Of a stretch of DNA of 35,989 nt, positions 13,201 through 24,100 are shown one piece after another. Position 1 is the stretch's first letter, and the number at the start of each line of letters is the position of its first letter. Made by a program: the position numbers and the translations under genes. Source of the DNA: Ramazzottius varieornatus (lineage: Eukaryota; Tardigrada; Eutardigrada; Parachela; Ramazzottiidae); assembly GCA_001949185.1 (NCBI GenBank), contig BDGG01000006.1, positions 2,029,912-2,065,900 of the forward strand, in the 5' to 3' direction. The notes under the pieces are model-generated. The model ran no database searches, was not told where the DNA came from, and was given only the letters and a program-made list of their open reading frames with translations.

Positions 13201-13921
13201 CCTGCTCCATGAATGGAGTCAAATTAGAACATTCCAGTAAAATTTTCAAATAGTCTTTTGCAACACGAGTGTGATATTCAAAAACTGCTCGTGTGAATAT
13301 TGTATGATAAATTTGGTAGTTTGAGGAAATATATTTCACCTGCATATCCAGAGGCTTCTTTAGTGTAACGATCCCAGTATGATTATCCAGCGAAAAGTAA
13401 TCCGTAGAAGGGTCCACTGGGTCGAGAGTGTAGACGTAACTAACACCAGGTGGAGTTGGTCCTGATGTCTGGAGAGTATAGATGCGAGAACTGACGGCAG
13501 TCGAGACAGGAAGGGACCAGAGTGGAGGACTCGGAAGTTTGAGCATCGGTGGGACGTTCATCCGTCGACCTTCCCTTCCTCCTTTGGAACCCGCGTCCTC
13601 AACATCGAGATCTGCAATTACCAAAATAATTTCAACTGTTTACGGAGCTTTAACGGACAATCGATAACTTGAGGTCGTGGTAGTCAAGAAGATACTTTAC
13701 AAACCTTGGTTGAAGATCCGTGGTTGGAGCTTCTGTGAGTCGAGGCTCGCTGAAAGACCATCTGCAACATCAACAAAATATGTAAATTGAATCGACGAGC
13801 AGAGAGAGGGAGAGAAAGAAAGAGATATTCAGGTTACGTCAGAGCCACATAAGTTGAATTTACCTGAGAAACGAAGGACCAAGCTGAAAAATATCAGCAA
13901 CGTTCCACCTTTGAAATCCAT
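10225..13921 (-). CDS. Cad96Ca: Cad96Ca/Stitcher-like receptor tyrosine kinase, 10 exons
   Basis: Exons are 13921-13864, 13761-13705, 13611-13340, 12494-12444, 12281-11832, 11746-11615, 11477-11297, 11194-11078, 10997-10813 and 10755-10225. All are in frame and give 677 residues. The order is a signal peptide (MDFKGGTLLIFFSLVLRFS), one cadherin repeat (YFSLDNHTGIVTLKKPLD, then TVIPGVTDGELTA), a proline-rich stalk, a transmembrane helix at about residues 245-266 and a tyrosine kinase. Kinase motifs are IGEGCSGQVF, VVAIKTLKG, HRDLAARN, SDFGLARDV and RWMAPES, so it should be active. The C-terminus ending FPDNYYYN...GEKL closely resembles insect Cad96Ca (Stitcher), which acts in epidermal wound repair; RET, the other cadherin-RTK, fits less well. 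The third intron is unusually long (845 bp). A short tail with several tyrosines follows the kinase. Confidence 0.88.
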
Positions 13922-15887
13922 TTTTTGACCAATATCAGAAGAAGGCGAGACAAATGATGCAAATGGTGAAGCGGCTAGATGGATCACGAAATATTCCACT
14001 GTCAGAAACCAGTCGGGCGGGGTATCCAAATTACATTGTGACGAATGGATTCTTCGTGGAGGTTGCTGTCAGATCGACGTGCACGATGAAGCTTGCGTAA
14101 CTTTTCTGACACAGCAAAAGAAGAGTTAGTCCACCGATAAAATGGTAAAGAGGGATAGAAAAGGTGGTAGATCCTGCTCGAGAACTTCCCAGCTGTAAAC
14201 GTCCACAATGGCCGAATAACCCGAATGGAAACAGGATCCGCTGCGAAAGTCCGTGGCGTCACATGAGACGATGGATTTAGGCTGTTGATTCGTTTGGATT
14301 ACCTTCTGATCACATCGCACAACGCCATGAAGTTTACAGCTTGAAAAACGACCACGTTAACGTCAGGCCAGTGTAAAAATACGCCGAATAAAAAAACGCA
14401 ATGAAGCCTCTTGAACTGCTGTAACAGGTTTGTAAAGAGAGCCAGAATGATGCTGCAACAGATTTGACAAACACCAAACACTGAACAGAGCTCCACTCGG
14501 CCATCTCATCGCTCTCTTCACCGTCCGTACAATGGCGCTGTACGAGAACACCTCCTTTTAGAATGGCGACCTGGCCTACGGGCAATCGTGCTTCGAATTC
14601 ATACTTCAACTTCCACGTAGTACGTACCTCTTATGGAACAACTTTAATTATTCCATTCATGCCTTAGTACACGTTGGTGACGAAACCAGAAACAAAAGTA
14701 CGAGTTTGATTGTGTTCGGTTTTCGGAGAACCAGTGACTTTTGGAATCGTGCACCCTTCCCCCGCAACCGATTGCTATTGTGCGAGTAGACCAAGGGACC
14801 TTCCACCCGGATCTTGAGAAAAAGACGATTTGGAGCTCTCGCCATTTCACTTTTCTTTCATGGCAGGTAATCACTAGAACCGACATTTAATAGTTGCAGC
14901 GCACGAGTACCCAGAGGTTTGTAGGATTGCACTTGATCAAGTGTCCAAGCTCCTGGCACAAGAGCGCCATCTGTTGCCACAAGAGTTACAGAAAGCCACT
15001 GGTCGGTCCCACCAGAGGGAGATACGTGTCGCATCTTGTTCGCCACGCAGGTTGTTTATATTAATAGCATTGCACAGCATGGCACAATCACGCTGAGAGT
15101 TGGATGTGGTAAGCCGTACAAACGAAACAGGCGGAAGCAGAATATTCGGTTTAACATTGGTTTAAGCGAAATTCCACCACTTTCAGATTTCTGACTCACA
15201 GCCAAACAACCTTCTACCAAAATCCTGTTTTCTTTTGAATACTAGATTTCAAGGACTATTCTTGGTGTATGACAGGAAGTCGTTCAGTCACCACATCGTT
15301 CCCTGCTTTCAAAACAAGCCATGTCCAGCACGGCCTTGATCACGACTGAAACAGGGTTGTGCTGGTGACGTCAGCCGGAAGTCTGTTCTCGGTACAACCT
15401 TGATGCAAACCTCTTAACAGGGCTGAGCCATCCAGTTCCAGTGGCGGAATGGGACGTTCTCCAGCTTTCTTCGTAATTGCCACCGAAATTTTAGTACTTG
15501 CAACACGTAGCCCCCTCGGGTCCCACTTTCACTTGTGGAGTCTGTGTCTGTCTAAATTCGAGCGCGACAGCAGCCATTACGGAGTGGGACAAGCTTCAAG
15601 GGAGATGCTAGGTAGATCAGGTCAAATAAAATTTGACGTACGTAGAAGGTTAACGTTCAGGATGCTCGGGAAGAACTGTTAAATATACCGGTGCTCGATT
15701 ACTGCCCATTCTGACCCGCAGCATCTATCTATTACCGGCGTATCGCTATTCCTTTTGCTACTGTAATTGTTTCAGCCATTTCCGAGAAACAGACACGACC
15801 ATTGTCAATTTATTTCCCTCGTTCTGAGCTTGCGTGATTCAATATCGCTGGTTTTGCTGACAACCTAGCTGTTATTCCGGGTCCGAC
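13922..15887. other. Two kilobases without a confident gene
   Basis: This lies between the start of Cad96Ca (-) and the H3-like gene (+), so it should contain both promoters. Several minus-strand open stretches exist (about 14858-15046, 14657-14845 and 14334-14609). The first includes DQWLSVTLVATDGALVPG and looks somewhat protein-like. I could not join them with consistent splice sites or recognise a family. They may be a degraded gene or chance. Confidence 0.35.
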
Positions 15888-16497
15888 ATGGTTCGTACCA
15901 AGCAGCTCTACAAAAAGGATACTCGCGATCGGTATCGGCAGCTGGGTACCAAAGCTGCTCGCAAAACCGCACCCGTCACCGGAGGCATGATAAAACCTAA
16001 CCGTTCTCGTCCCGGAACAATAGTCCTCCGTGACATTCATCGTCTTCGTGAGTCCTACCACTTGCTCATCAGTAAACTGCCCTTCCAGCGCCTTGTCCGT
16101 GAGATCGCTCATCGCATCAGGCCGCTTTCAGTCTGCAGCTTTGGGTGCATTACAGGTATGGCGAACCCGGGTAATGCTGCATTTTGGGAAAGTTTTCTTT
16201 ATAACCTAATCTCATTTTCGCCCCAACGTCTGACACATTCACTTCAACGACCGAAGGTTGGAAAGCTGCATATATTATTGCAAGAGTTTGATCATATTGC
16301 TCGGGCGACAACAACGATATTAAAAACCAATAGTTATAGTTTCCTTGGTTGTCCAGGAAACTTCGGAAGCGTACTTGGTTGGAATCTTCGAAGACACCAA
16401 CCTATGCGCTATCCACGCCAAGCGAGTCACCATCATGATCAAGGACAGGCAGCTGGCACGTCGACATCGTGGAGAACTTCCGTCTTCACCCCCGTAA
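15888..16497 (+). pseudogene. Divergent histone H3.3-like gene, frameshifted
   Basis: Exon 1 is 15888-16155 and exon 2 is 16357-16497, with a 201-bp intron. The product is clearly an H3: VRTKQ at the N-terminus, [42 protein letters not shown], then [18 protein letters not shown] and HAKRVTIM. The AALG pattern is that of replacement variant H3.3. Between REIAH and RFQS only 10 nt lie where the family needs 18, so the frame shifts and the histone fold breaks. The N-terminal tail is strongly altered: A1 to V, T6/A7 changed, two residues lost around K14, and K36 replaced by isoleucine. An intron argues against a processed retrocopy. It is most likely a decayed H3.3 paralogue. A functional variant would require the frameshift to be a sequence error. 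Confidence 0.75.
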
Positions 16498-16643
16498 GCA
16501 GAAAGCGATCAGACGGACCGTGTCAGCTTTTGATTACTACATATACATGTCTGTGTTCGAGTCTAACTTTTTCCAGCTTTCCGCTGGCGGTTACAACTAA
16601 TCTTAGTGCAACTACCTGTAGAGTAGTACTGTCTGTAATGATA
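16498..16643. other. Spacer after the H3-like gene
   Basis: About 150 bp with no feature I can name, ending at the TGATA that may be the left target duplication of the next MITE. Confidence 0.3.
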
Positions 16644-17065
16644 GGGACCTAGCGCGCCAGCCAGAATTTCGCTACGAGCGGCGGAATTTCACGTTGGAGA
16701 AATTCACGGTTCTCCCCGACGTAAAATTTAAATTTGGCTTTTGCGAGAAAAACACGGCGAACGGTGCAAAATAACCGATCAAGAAATTAAATAAGTTGGG
16801 GCAACGTTCGGCTTCGCCCCGGGTCGTGAGTGCTGTATGTACACGGAGCTGTACTGCTGGACGGGAGAAATTTAGACAGTTGAATATTCGCGGAGCAGTC
16901 GGCGTCGTCAAATTTGACCGTCACGAACGAACAGGGCCTTCGTCGTTATTTTGCCACCGTCACGAAGCGCGCTCAACGTAACTTACGTCGCGCTCGAAGA
17001 TGACTCACCGTTCAACGTGAAATTTGAACGTTCGTCGTGAGGTTCTGGCTGTCGCGCAAGGTACC
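16644..17065. mobile_element. MITE with GC-rich inverted ends and possible 5-bp duplication
   Basis: The left end GGGACCTAGCGCG (16644) matches the reverse complement of the right end CGCGCAAGGTACC (ending 17065) at 11 of 13 positions. Similarity continues inward (CAGCCAGAA, then AATTTCACGTTG, on both arms). TGATA flanks both sides (16639-16643 and 17066-17070) and may be the target duplication. The 422-bp interior contains no credible protein and has further short inverted repeats. Confidence 0.7.
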
Positions 17066-17375
17066 TGATATTTCCCTCTTCCCACGTTTCTTAAAAGTCA
17101 CGCTGACGCCTTCTAGCTTCATGCACATGAATAGATTCTTCTTCTTCCACTACTATTGAGCTTGACAGAAAATTCACCCAGACTGGTTTTAGATTAAAGC
17201 CTTTCTCAATCTTCGCACACTACCCGTTGTACTGTATTATCAATAAAGTGATGATACCCCGCTCTCTGGTATTTTGAACTGCTTTCTTTCCAAGCTACGG
17301 TGGCGGTCATTTTTTGCGGTCGAATGCTTCATATCAGCATGGGAAATCGCGGAAGCATAAATCATAATGTTATCA

Positions 17376-17432
17376 GTATCGGCACAGTGCAGTATACATA
17401 ACTTCGTTATGCCTTCTGCACTGTGGTATCGG
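17376..17432. repeat. Short hairpin flanked by 7-bp direct repeats
   Basis: CACAGTGCAG (17383-17392) pairs with CTGCACTGTG (17416-17425), and an inner CATAAC pairs with GTTATG across a 3-nt loop. The whole palindrome is bracketed by GTATCGG on both sides (17376-17382 and 17426-17432). The direct repeats look like a target duplication around a 43-bp insert, which would be a very small fold-back element. Confidence 0.6.
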
Positions 17433-18120
17433 TTTCACGCAAGGATGAGGAGTTAAGGACGAAACCTCAAGTCCGGAGAGGACAGCTTCGGCTGTTTATC
17501 TTGCACCAGCTTTTCCCCTTGTCACGCGGCTCCTTTGTTGTCCGTTATTTGTTGATGGTTGCGGCTGAAAGTGTGACACTGTGCTACCTCCTTCACATGC
17601 GCCTTGGACATCGGATGACAAAGGATTCACTAGCAGTTGCTACACTTTGCTTCATAGCTAGTACAATCCTCAACGAGAGAGATCACAACCAGAAAACGTA
17701 ACAACAGTACGAAACCAGAAAACGAAGAGAAATGGCAAACAATTAAATTATGGTAATAACCTCTGCGGCTCTTGGGACAGGCTTGTTCTTCTCTTTGAGA
17801 AAGTGATTTAGGATCTCGAAATCGGCGGCCTGGAGCTCCGCCAACAAGAGGTTGATCGATTGGATCCTCTGGTTCCACAAACCGCAATATGAACGGTTGG
17901 AACAGTTCTGCTTGTAGGGGCGATCAGCTGATCAGCCTGATCGTTCCGTTTCTTGATTGCTGATTTGTTTGTTTTCCAGATTTTTGCTGTCTTCCGGACT
18001 CTTCCCATTTCCAGAAGGGTGCGCGAGGCTTCTGTGTACCGACGTTACAGAGGATGAACTTGCATCGTGTCTGGATGACTGAGAGCTGGATAACGTGTGG
18101 CTGAGCTACCTGCGTTGAAG
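17433..18120. other. TOR upstream region
   Basis: This should contain the TOR promoter and 5' UTR. On the minus strand a 61-codon open stretch ends at 17743 and contains INLLLAELQAADFEILNHF, which looks helical and protein-like. I could not find upstream exons or name a family, so it remains a candidate only. A perfect palindrome GATCAGCTGATC lies at 17922-17933. Confidence 0.35.
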
Positions 18121-21100
18121 ATGCATTCATCGGTCATCAGCCAGTTTGTGGCCAGCTTGAAGAGCCGGAGTGACGAGACACGCTTGCAGACATCCCGAGA
18201 ATTACGCCGATATGTCACGTCCGAGCTTCAGGAAGTCAGCCGAGATGAACTGCAGGCTTTCCTCGATGAATTCGACCATCATCTGTCCGAGATGGTCAGC
18301 AGCGGAGACATCAACGAGAAGAAAGGCGCGATTGTGGCAATTGGTATGTCCATCCAATCAACAATTGCATCCCATGTTAAACTACCACTTGATTGATTTT
18401 CTGCAGCCACGCTAATCGAACTGGACATTGGCAGCACATTCGGACGCATCTCCCGCAACTGGGTCTGGCTGCGCGCCATGGTACCTTCAGCAGACCTGGG
18501 CATCACGGAGTTGACGGCCAGAGCCATGGGGAAACTGGCCTTGGTCAGTGGAACGTTCACGGCGGAGTATGTGGAGTTTCAAGTGCGCCAGTGCTTCGAA
18601 TCGCTATCAGCGGAACGAAATGAAAGTCGACGCTATGCCGCCGTCTGTATCCTAAAAGAACTGGGCAACAACTGTCCGACCTTCTTTTTCCAGCATGTCC
18701 AACAGTTCTTTGAGACCATCTTTGTGGCTGTCTTCGATGTTAAGGCCTATATTCGGGAGAAGGCCGTCGACGCAATTCGAGCTGCGGTAAAATGCTAAAC
18801 AGGCTGAACTGCCGGTCTGTTTGAATATAGTTGTGAGGATTTGTCCTATGTTGTAGATCGTGGTGACGGCGCAGAGAGAGATGCGGGAGTTTCAGAGGCC
18901 TTCTTGGTATCAGACATGTTATGGAGAAATTGTGAGAGAGTTGGAGAATAAGGGAGCTGTGAGGGAGGAAAGGGTCCATGGATCGTTGCTGGCGCTGAGG
19001 GAGTTGCTGAGATGCTCCAATGTCGATGCGGAAAGAACGAGGTTCGGCATGGAAGATGTCATCAAGTCCCAGTCCGAAAGCGACGGAAATCCAGGTGCGA
19101 CATACTTACGAACTTCTTTCCAACGTTGTCTAACTCCAAAGCAACAAATTATATGGAATTCCTCTTAGTTTTGAACATGTGGTATAAGAGAAAGATGACA
19201 ATAGAAGGTTGACAGAAAATGTGCAGAAAAATGGCTCAACATGGGTTCCTTATTGACTATGTATGTGAGACTGAATAATCGCCTTGACGTTGTGCTACAA
19301 AATGAGTAGTGGTCTTACCTACTAAGCCTGCTAAGACTGGGAATAACTTTTTTCATGAATGGAAAACGGTTTTCAACATCAAGATCGAATGAAAGCCGTT
19401 ATGAATTGATTGTTCAGTGTTCATTGTTCAGGGACGCCGCAGAGAGCGACGGCGACAGCCACAACCAAAACTCGCAAGAAGCTATCTTTCGGTGGTATCT
19501 TTACAAAAGAGACACCTCTGGAGCCTGTTCCTGACATTTACCTTCTGGCGGAGAACTCCGACTCCAAGCTGTACGAAAGCAACGCCTGTAAGGAAGTCAT
19601 CACGGCCAACTTTGCCCAAATCTGCACCAACGTGATGGACCAACGCAACGCCAGGTCGCCGTACATCCAGTCAGCCATCCTGCAGCTCTTGCCTCGACTT
19701 GCCGCCTTCAACAATGCAATCTTTATCGAGAAGCACCTAGGTGGGCTATAAAGAAACGGCATTCGACCTGTTCTAAACTCGAAAATTAGTTGAACTATGT
19801 AACCTCGGCAAACAAACATGAACATATCGTTTTCCTAAGTGGCGCACGCTTTCAGCTAATACTAGCGAGCACGTGCGCCACTTTGGAAAATAATTTCCTC
19901 GAGTTTGTTTGCCAAGCGCCCGTAATTATGATGGATTTCTCTACTGATGAGATTTATTGTCTAGGCGATGCCGTGGCTTATGTGTTGTCCAATATTAAAC
20001 GAGATCGCCAGCAGACTTTCCTGACCATTGGATTCCTGGCTATGGCGTTGGGCGACGGCATCAAGCCACAGCTACCAAAGATCATGGAGTTTCTGAGGAG
20101 CGCGTTGAGGCCGAAGGAGACCAGTGCTTCTAAGCGGAAGAGTGTAGTCCATATTCCTGATGACGCTGCTTACACTTGCCTCTGTATGCTTGCTCGGTAT
20201 GTCCACTTTCGCTAAGTCATTGAAAGTGTTTCAGGACGGTAAATGATGGTTCGCTTTCTTTCTAGGTCCGTCGGAAGCAGTATGACGGACGAGTTGGAAG
20301 ATATCCTCGACGTGATTCTTTCCGGTCAGCTTCGTCCGACGTTGGTGGCTGCCCTGAAAGAAATCTGTCTGGCCGTCGAAAAGCTCCGTAAGCCTATTCA
20401 GGATGGGTTGCTGAAGATCCTCTCGCTGACGCTGATGCATCGACCGCTTCAGCATCCAGGTGCGCCAGTCGATCCAGCATTGAGAGGTCCTCCGGACATC
20501 GACGACGTCTTCACGACTGTCTTAGCCTTACGAACCCTTGGGAACTTTGACTTTGAAGGTATCTCAGAGCTTTTGCATCCGCCTGTTATTTCAGCGGTTT
20601 CGATTTCTTGAACGGAGAGTAGACGAAGAAACTCGACAAGACAATTTTCCGAAGTGGCGCAACCTTTCAGCTAATAACACTGAGAAACCGCGCCACTTGG
20701 AAGCACCAACTTGTCGAGATTTACGAGTGGCACACTCGTGCCGCCACTAACAAATGAAAAACTGCTGCACTTGAACATGATTTTGACTTATTCTGCAGGG
20801 TCGTCCGTGTCGCATTCACTGATGCCGTTTGTGGAATACTGTGTCGACTACTATATTCACAGCGACATTAGAGAAGTTCGTCTGGAAGCGGTGGCGACCT
20901 GCCCGAAAGTGATGACGCCCGTGTTGAAGAATGCGCTGAAGCCGCCAGCACACTTCGTCAGTCCGACCGTCTTTTCCACCGTCTCGGAAGTCCTGAAAAA
21001 ATTACTGGTGGTTGGCATTACCGATCCATACTCTGAAATCCGGTAAAAGTTCGTCTTTCACTCCTTTCAAATTATTTATTTTGTGATGGAATTGGTGTTT

Positions 21101-24100
21101 TCATTGCTATGAATGAGAATTGTCGACGGTTCTGCTCTTCTGATTGCCGGTTTCCTCCAGGTTTTGTGTCATGTCGTCGTTGGACGGGACCTTTGACATT
21201 CACCTGGCCCAAGCCGAGAACTTGAATAGCCTCTGTTTCGCGTTGAACGATGAGGTTTTCGAAGTTCGAGAAGCCACGATGTGCATCCTGGGTCGGCTGA
21301 GCAGCCTCAACCCCGCCTATGTTATGCCGATCCTCCGCAAAGTTCTCATCCAGCTGCTGAATGAGCTGGAATACAGCGGCGTGAACAAGAACAGGGAACA
21401 TAGCGCCAAACTACTCGGGCACTTGATCGCTACTGCGCCGGCGTTGATGCGCAGCTACTCCGAACCGATATTGAAGGTATATATCGCTCTTGCGAACGGA
21501 CAAGTGAGAGTTCAGCAAACAAACTCAGAAAGATCTTTATCCCAAGTGGCGCACGTTTCCTGTGTTAATGGCTGAAGGGATGCGCCACTTTAAAAAAGGT
21601 CTTGCTGAGTTTGGTTTGCCGAGCTTCCAAATAGAATGCATGGTTTTAAACTGCGTTGTTTTTCAGGCTTTGGTTAGTAAGCTCAAAGACGAAGAATGCA
21701 GTAATGCCGTCATTGTGAATATCCTCAGTGCCATCGGCGAACTGGCTCGTGTCAGCTGTTTGACGACCACGAGAGAAATTCGGAAAAGGCTGGATGAAAT
21801 GCTTAAAATGATCCTTATGATCCTTCAAGACCTGAATTCTTCGTCGAAGCGCGAATATGCCTTATGGACACTCGGTAGGAGGAATCGACGTTATTCATAT
21901 GAATGATTTTTCAGTTGACTGGTGCATCTGGTCTGTAGGGAAGCTAGTGGAAAGTACGGGATGTGCCATCGAGCCTTACAAGAAGTTCCCGATGCTGTTG
22001 GAGATTTTGATAGGGTTCCTGAAGAACGAACAGTCGCCGTCGCTGCGAAGGGAGACCATGCGGGTGTTGGGTCTACTAGGTGCTCTAGACCCGTATATCC
22101 ATAAAGTTCACATGGGTCTCATCGAAACGGGTGCTGATGCATCAAGTCCGGTGGTTGGTCAACCGGAGCCCATTGCTACGACCGAAGGCGGTCAGGTAGG
22201 TTACCAACCACATCACGAGTCTTTTATATTCACTACGTTCTACAATAATAATATTGCCGAATCGGCCACCACGATTTCTCAAAAACAGAGAATAGAACGT
22301 TGCACACTGTGTAGAAAAACGGCAAAATTGATAGCCATCCATTCGGTACTAATTGTACTGTTATTGATGCACGGGATGCTTGACTGGCAGACGTCAGCTA
22401 CGGTCTTTTCATATGTGGGTTGATATTTTCACATGTAAGAATATAATTAGTTTTGCTGATGCTGTTTTCTCGTAGGATGCAGCGCAAATTCATGAAGTCC
22501 TGATTTCCTTGTCGTCCCTCAACCTGGAAGACTACTACCCCGCCGTCGGCATTTCCGTCCTGATGCGCATGCTGAACGACCCTACGTTGGTCCAGTATCA
22601 CACCATGGTGGTCCAGTCCGTCCTCTTCATCTTCAAAAACCTTGGCGTCAAGTCCGTGCCGTACTTACCTCAAGTCATACCACTGTTCCTCTGCGTCCTT
22701 CGTCAGTCCACCGACGCCATCTTCCGGGAGTTCCTGTTGCAGCAGCTGGGCGCCTTGGTCGGCATTGTCCAACAACACCTCCGCCCATACCTAGGTCCCA
22801 TAAGAATTCCTTTCTACGTTTTAAGTTCTGAATTCGAAGTTAAAATCGAATTTGGGAGCTCGGTAAGCAAACTCGGTCAGATTGTTCCCCTCAAGTGGCG
22901 CACGTCTTCAGTGTTGTTGGTTGAGATCATGCGCCACTTGAAAAAACAAGCTTACTGTTTTCTCGACTGGCCCACGTCCCCAATATCACAGGCTGGAAGG
23001 GTGCGCTCTTTGAGAGAACGATTTAATCGAGTTCGGCTACCGAGCTCCCGTTTTGATGTGTGTTCTTCTCTTTAGGGAGTATCGTGAAGTTGATCCAGGA
23101 GTTTTGGGTCCTGACAGCCGCGGTCCAGTCCACGCTCATCTCGCTGTTGGAACAGCTGGTAGCAGCTCTTGGCTCAGACCTCAGGCCGCACATGTCGGAG
23201 CTGATTCCGCAGATGTTGAGAATTCTAATTCACGATAACAGCCAGGAAAGAATGGTGACGGTGAGATTACTGTTCGCCCTGCAAAAGTTCGGCCCGGTCC
23301 TCGACGACTATTTACATACTCTGCTGGCACCTATCGTCAAACTCCTGGACATGAAGTAACTGCAGCAAGTTCTGGAAAATATTAAAAAATAATAAAATAA
23401 AATTTACTGCGAAAAAGTTTTCTCCATAAACAGATGCTAAAATATTTCGTGTGTTTTGTGCTTAGGGATGTTAGTGTCCCGACGAAGAGACAAGTCTTAG
23501 AACTTGTCGAGTGTCTTTCTGAGACGAATGACTTGAGTGAGTACGCTGGGTTGATCATCCACCCGATCCTTCGGGTGATGGACGCTCACGTGGAACTTCA
23601 TAACTCAGCCATGGACGCGATGGCTGCCATTGTCTCCCAGCTGGACAAGAAATTCAAGATCTTCATCCCGTCAGTCCACGTGGCCATCACCAAACACCGG
23701 CTAACCCATCGCAAATACGACCTTCTCGTCGCCCAGCTCAAAAACGGTGTGAAAAATAGTGTATCAAAAACAGGATTGGGGCAAATATACTGAGCAGATA
23801 GTTTTCGCTAGTGGCGCACAATGTTATTGTTGTTAGCTGTAAGTGTGCGCCACTTGAAAACACGATCTGCTGTAAATCATTTAAGAGCTGAGCAGACAAA
23901 ATGTTCAAGATCGTTATCTCGAGTAGCGCAAGTTTTTACTGCTTCTGAATAGCCGGGTGCGCCACTGATGATTATGATCGTCTACGTTTCGTTTTCCCAG
24001 CTCCCAGCCCAGGTCGCAGTTCATCTCGCAAGCATATTCAACCGGAAGCGAGACCGGAAGTGAATTTGGTTTTAATCTTGTAGGTCATTCGACGTTGCCG

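Noticed and set aside
12806-13240. 144-codon plus-strand open frame in the long Cad96Ca intron
   Set aside because: It has no family resemblance or splice support and is antisense to a well-supported gene.
10225-13921. RET receptor
   Set aside because: It has one cadherin repeat, no cysteine-rich domain, and a kinase and C-terminal tail closer to Cad96Ca.
17395-17413. loxP-like ATAACTTCGT sequence
   Set aside because: Only 10 bases match, there is no second loxP arm, and the sequence is explained by the local hairpin.
17423-17701. 92-codon plus-strand open frame upstream of TOR
   Set aside because: It has no recognisable motif, and its start overlaps the hairpin repeat.
18097-18120. In-frame GTG as the TOR start
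   Set aside because: GTG is not a normal animal start codon, and the ATG at 18121 begins the conserved N-terminal HEAT region.
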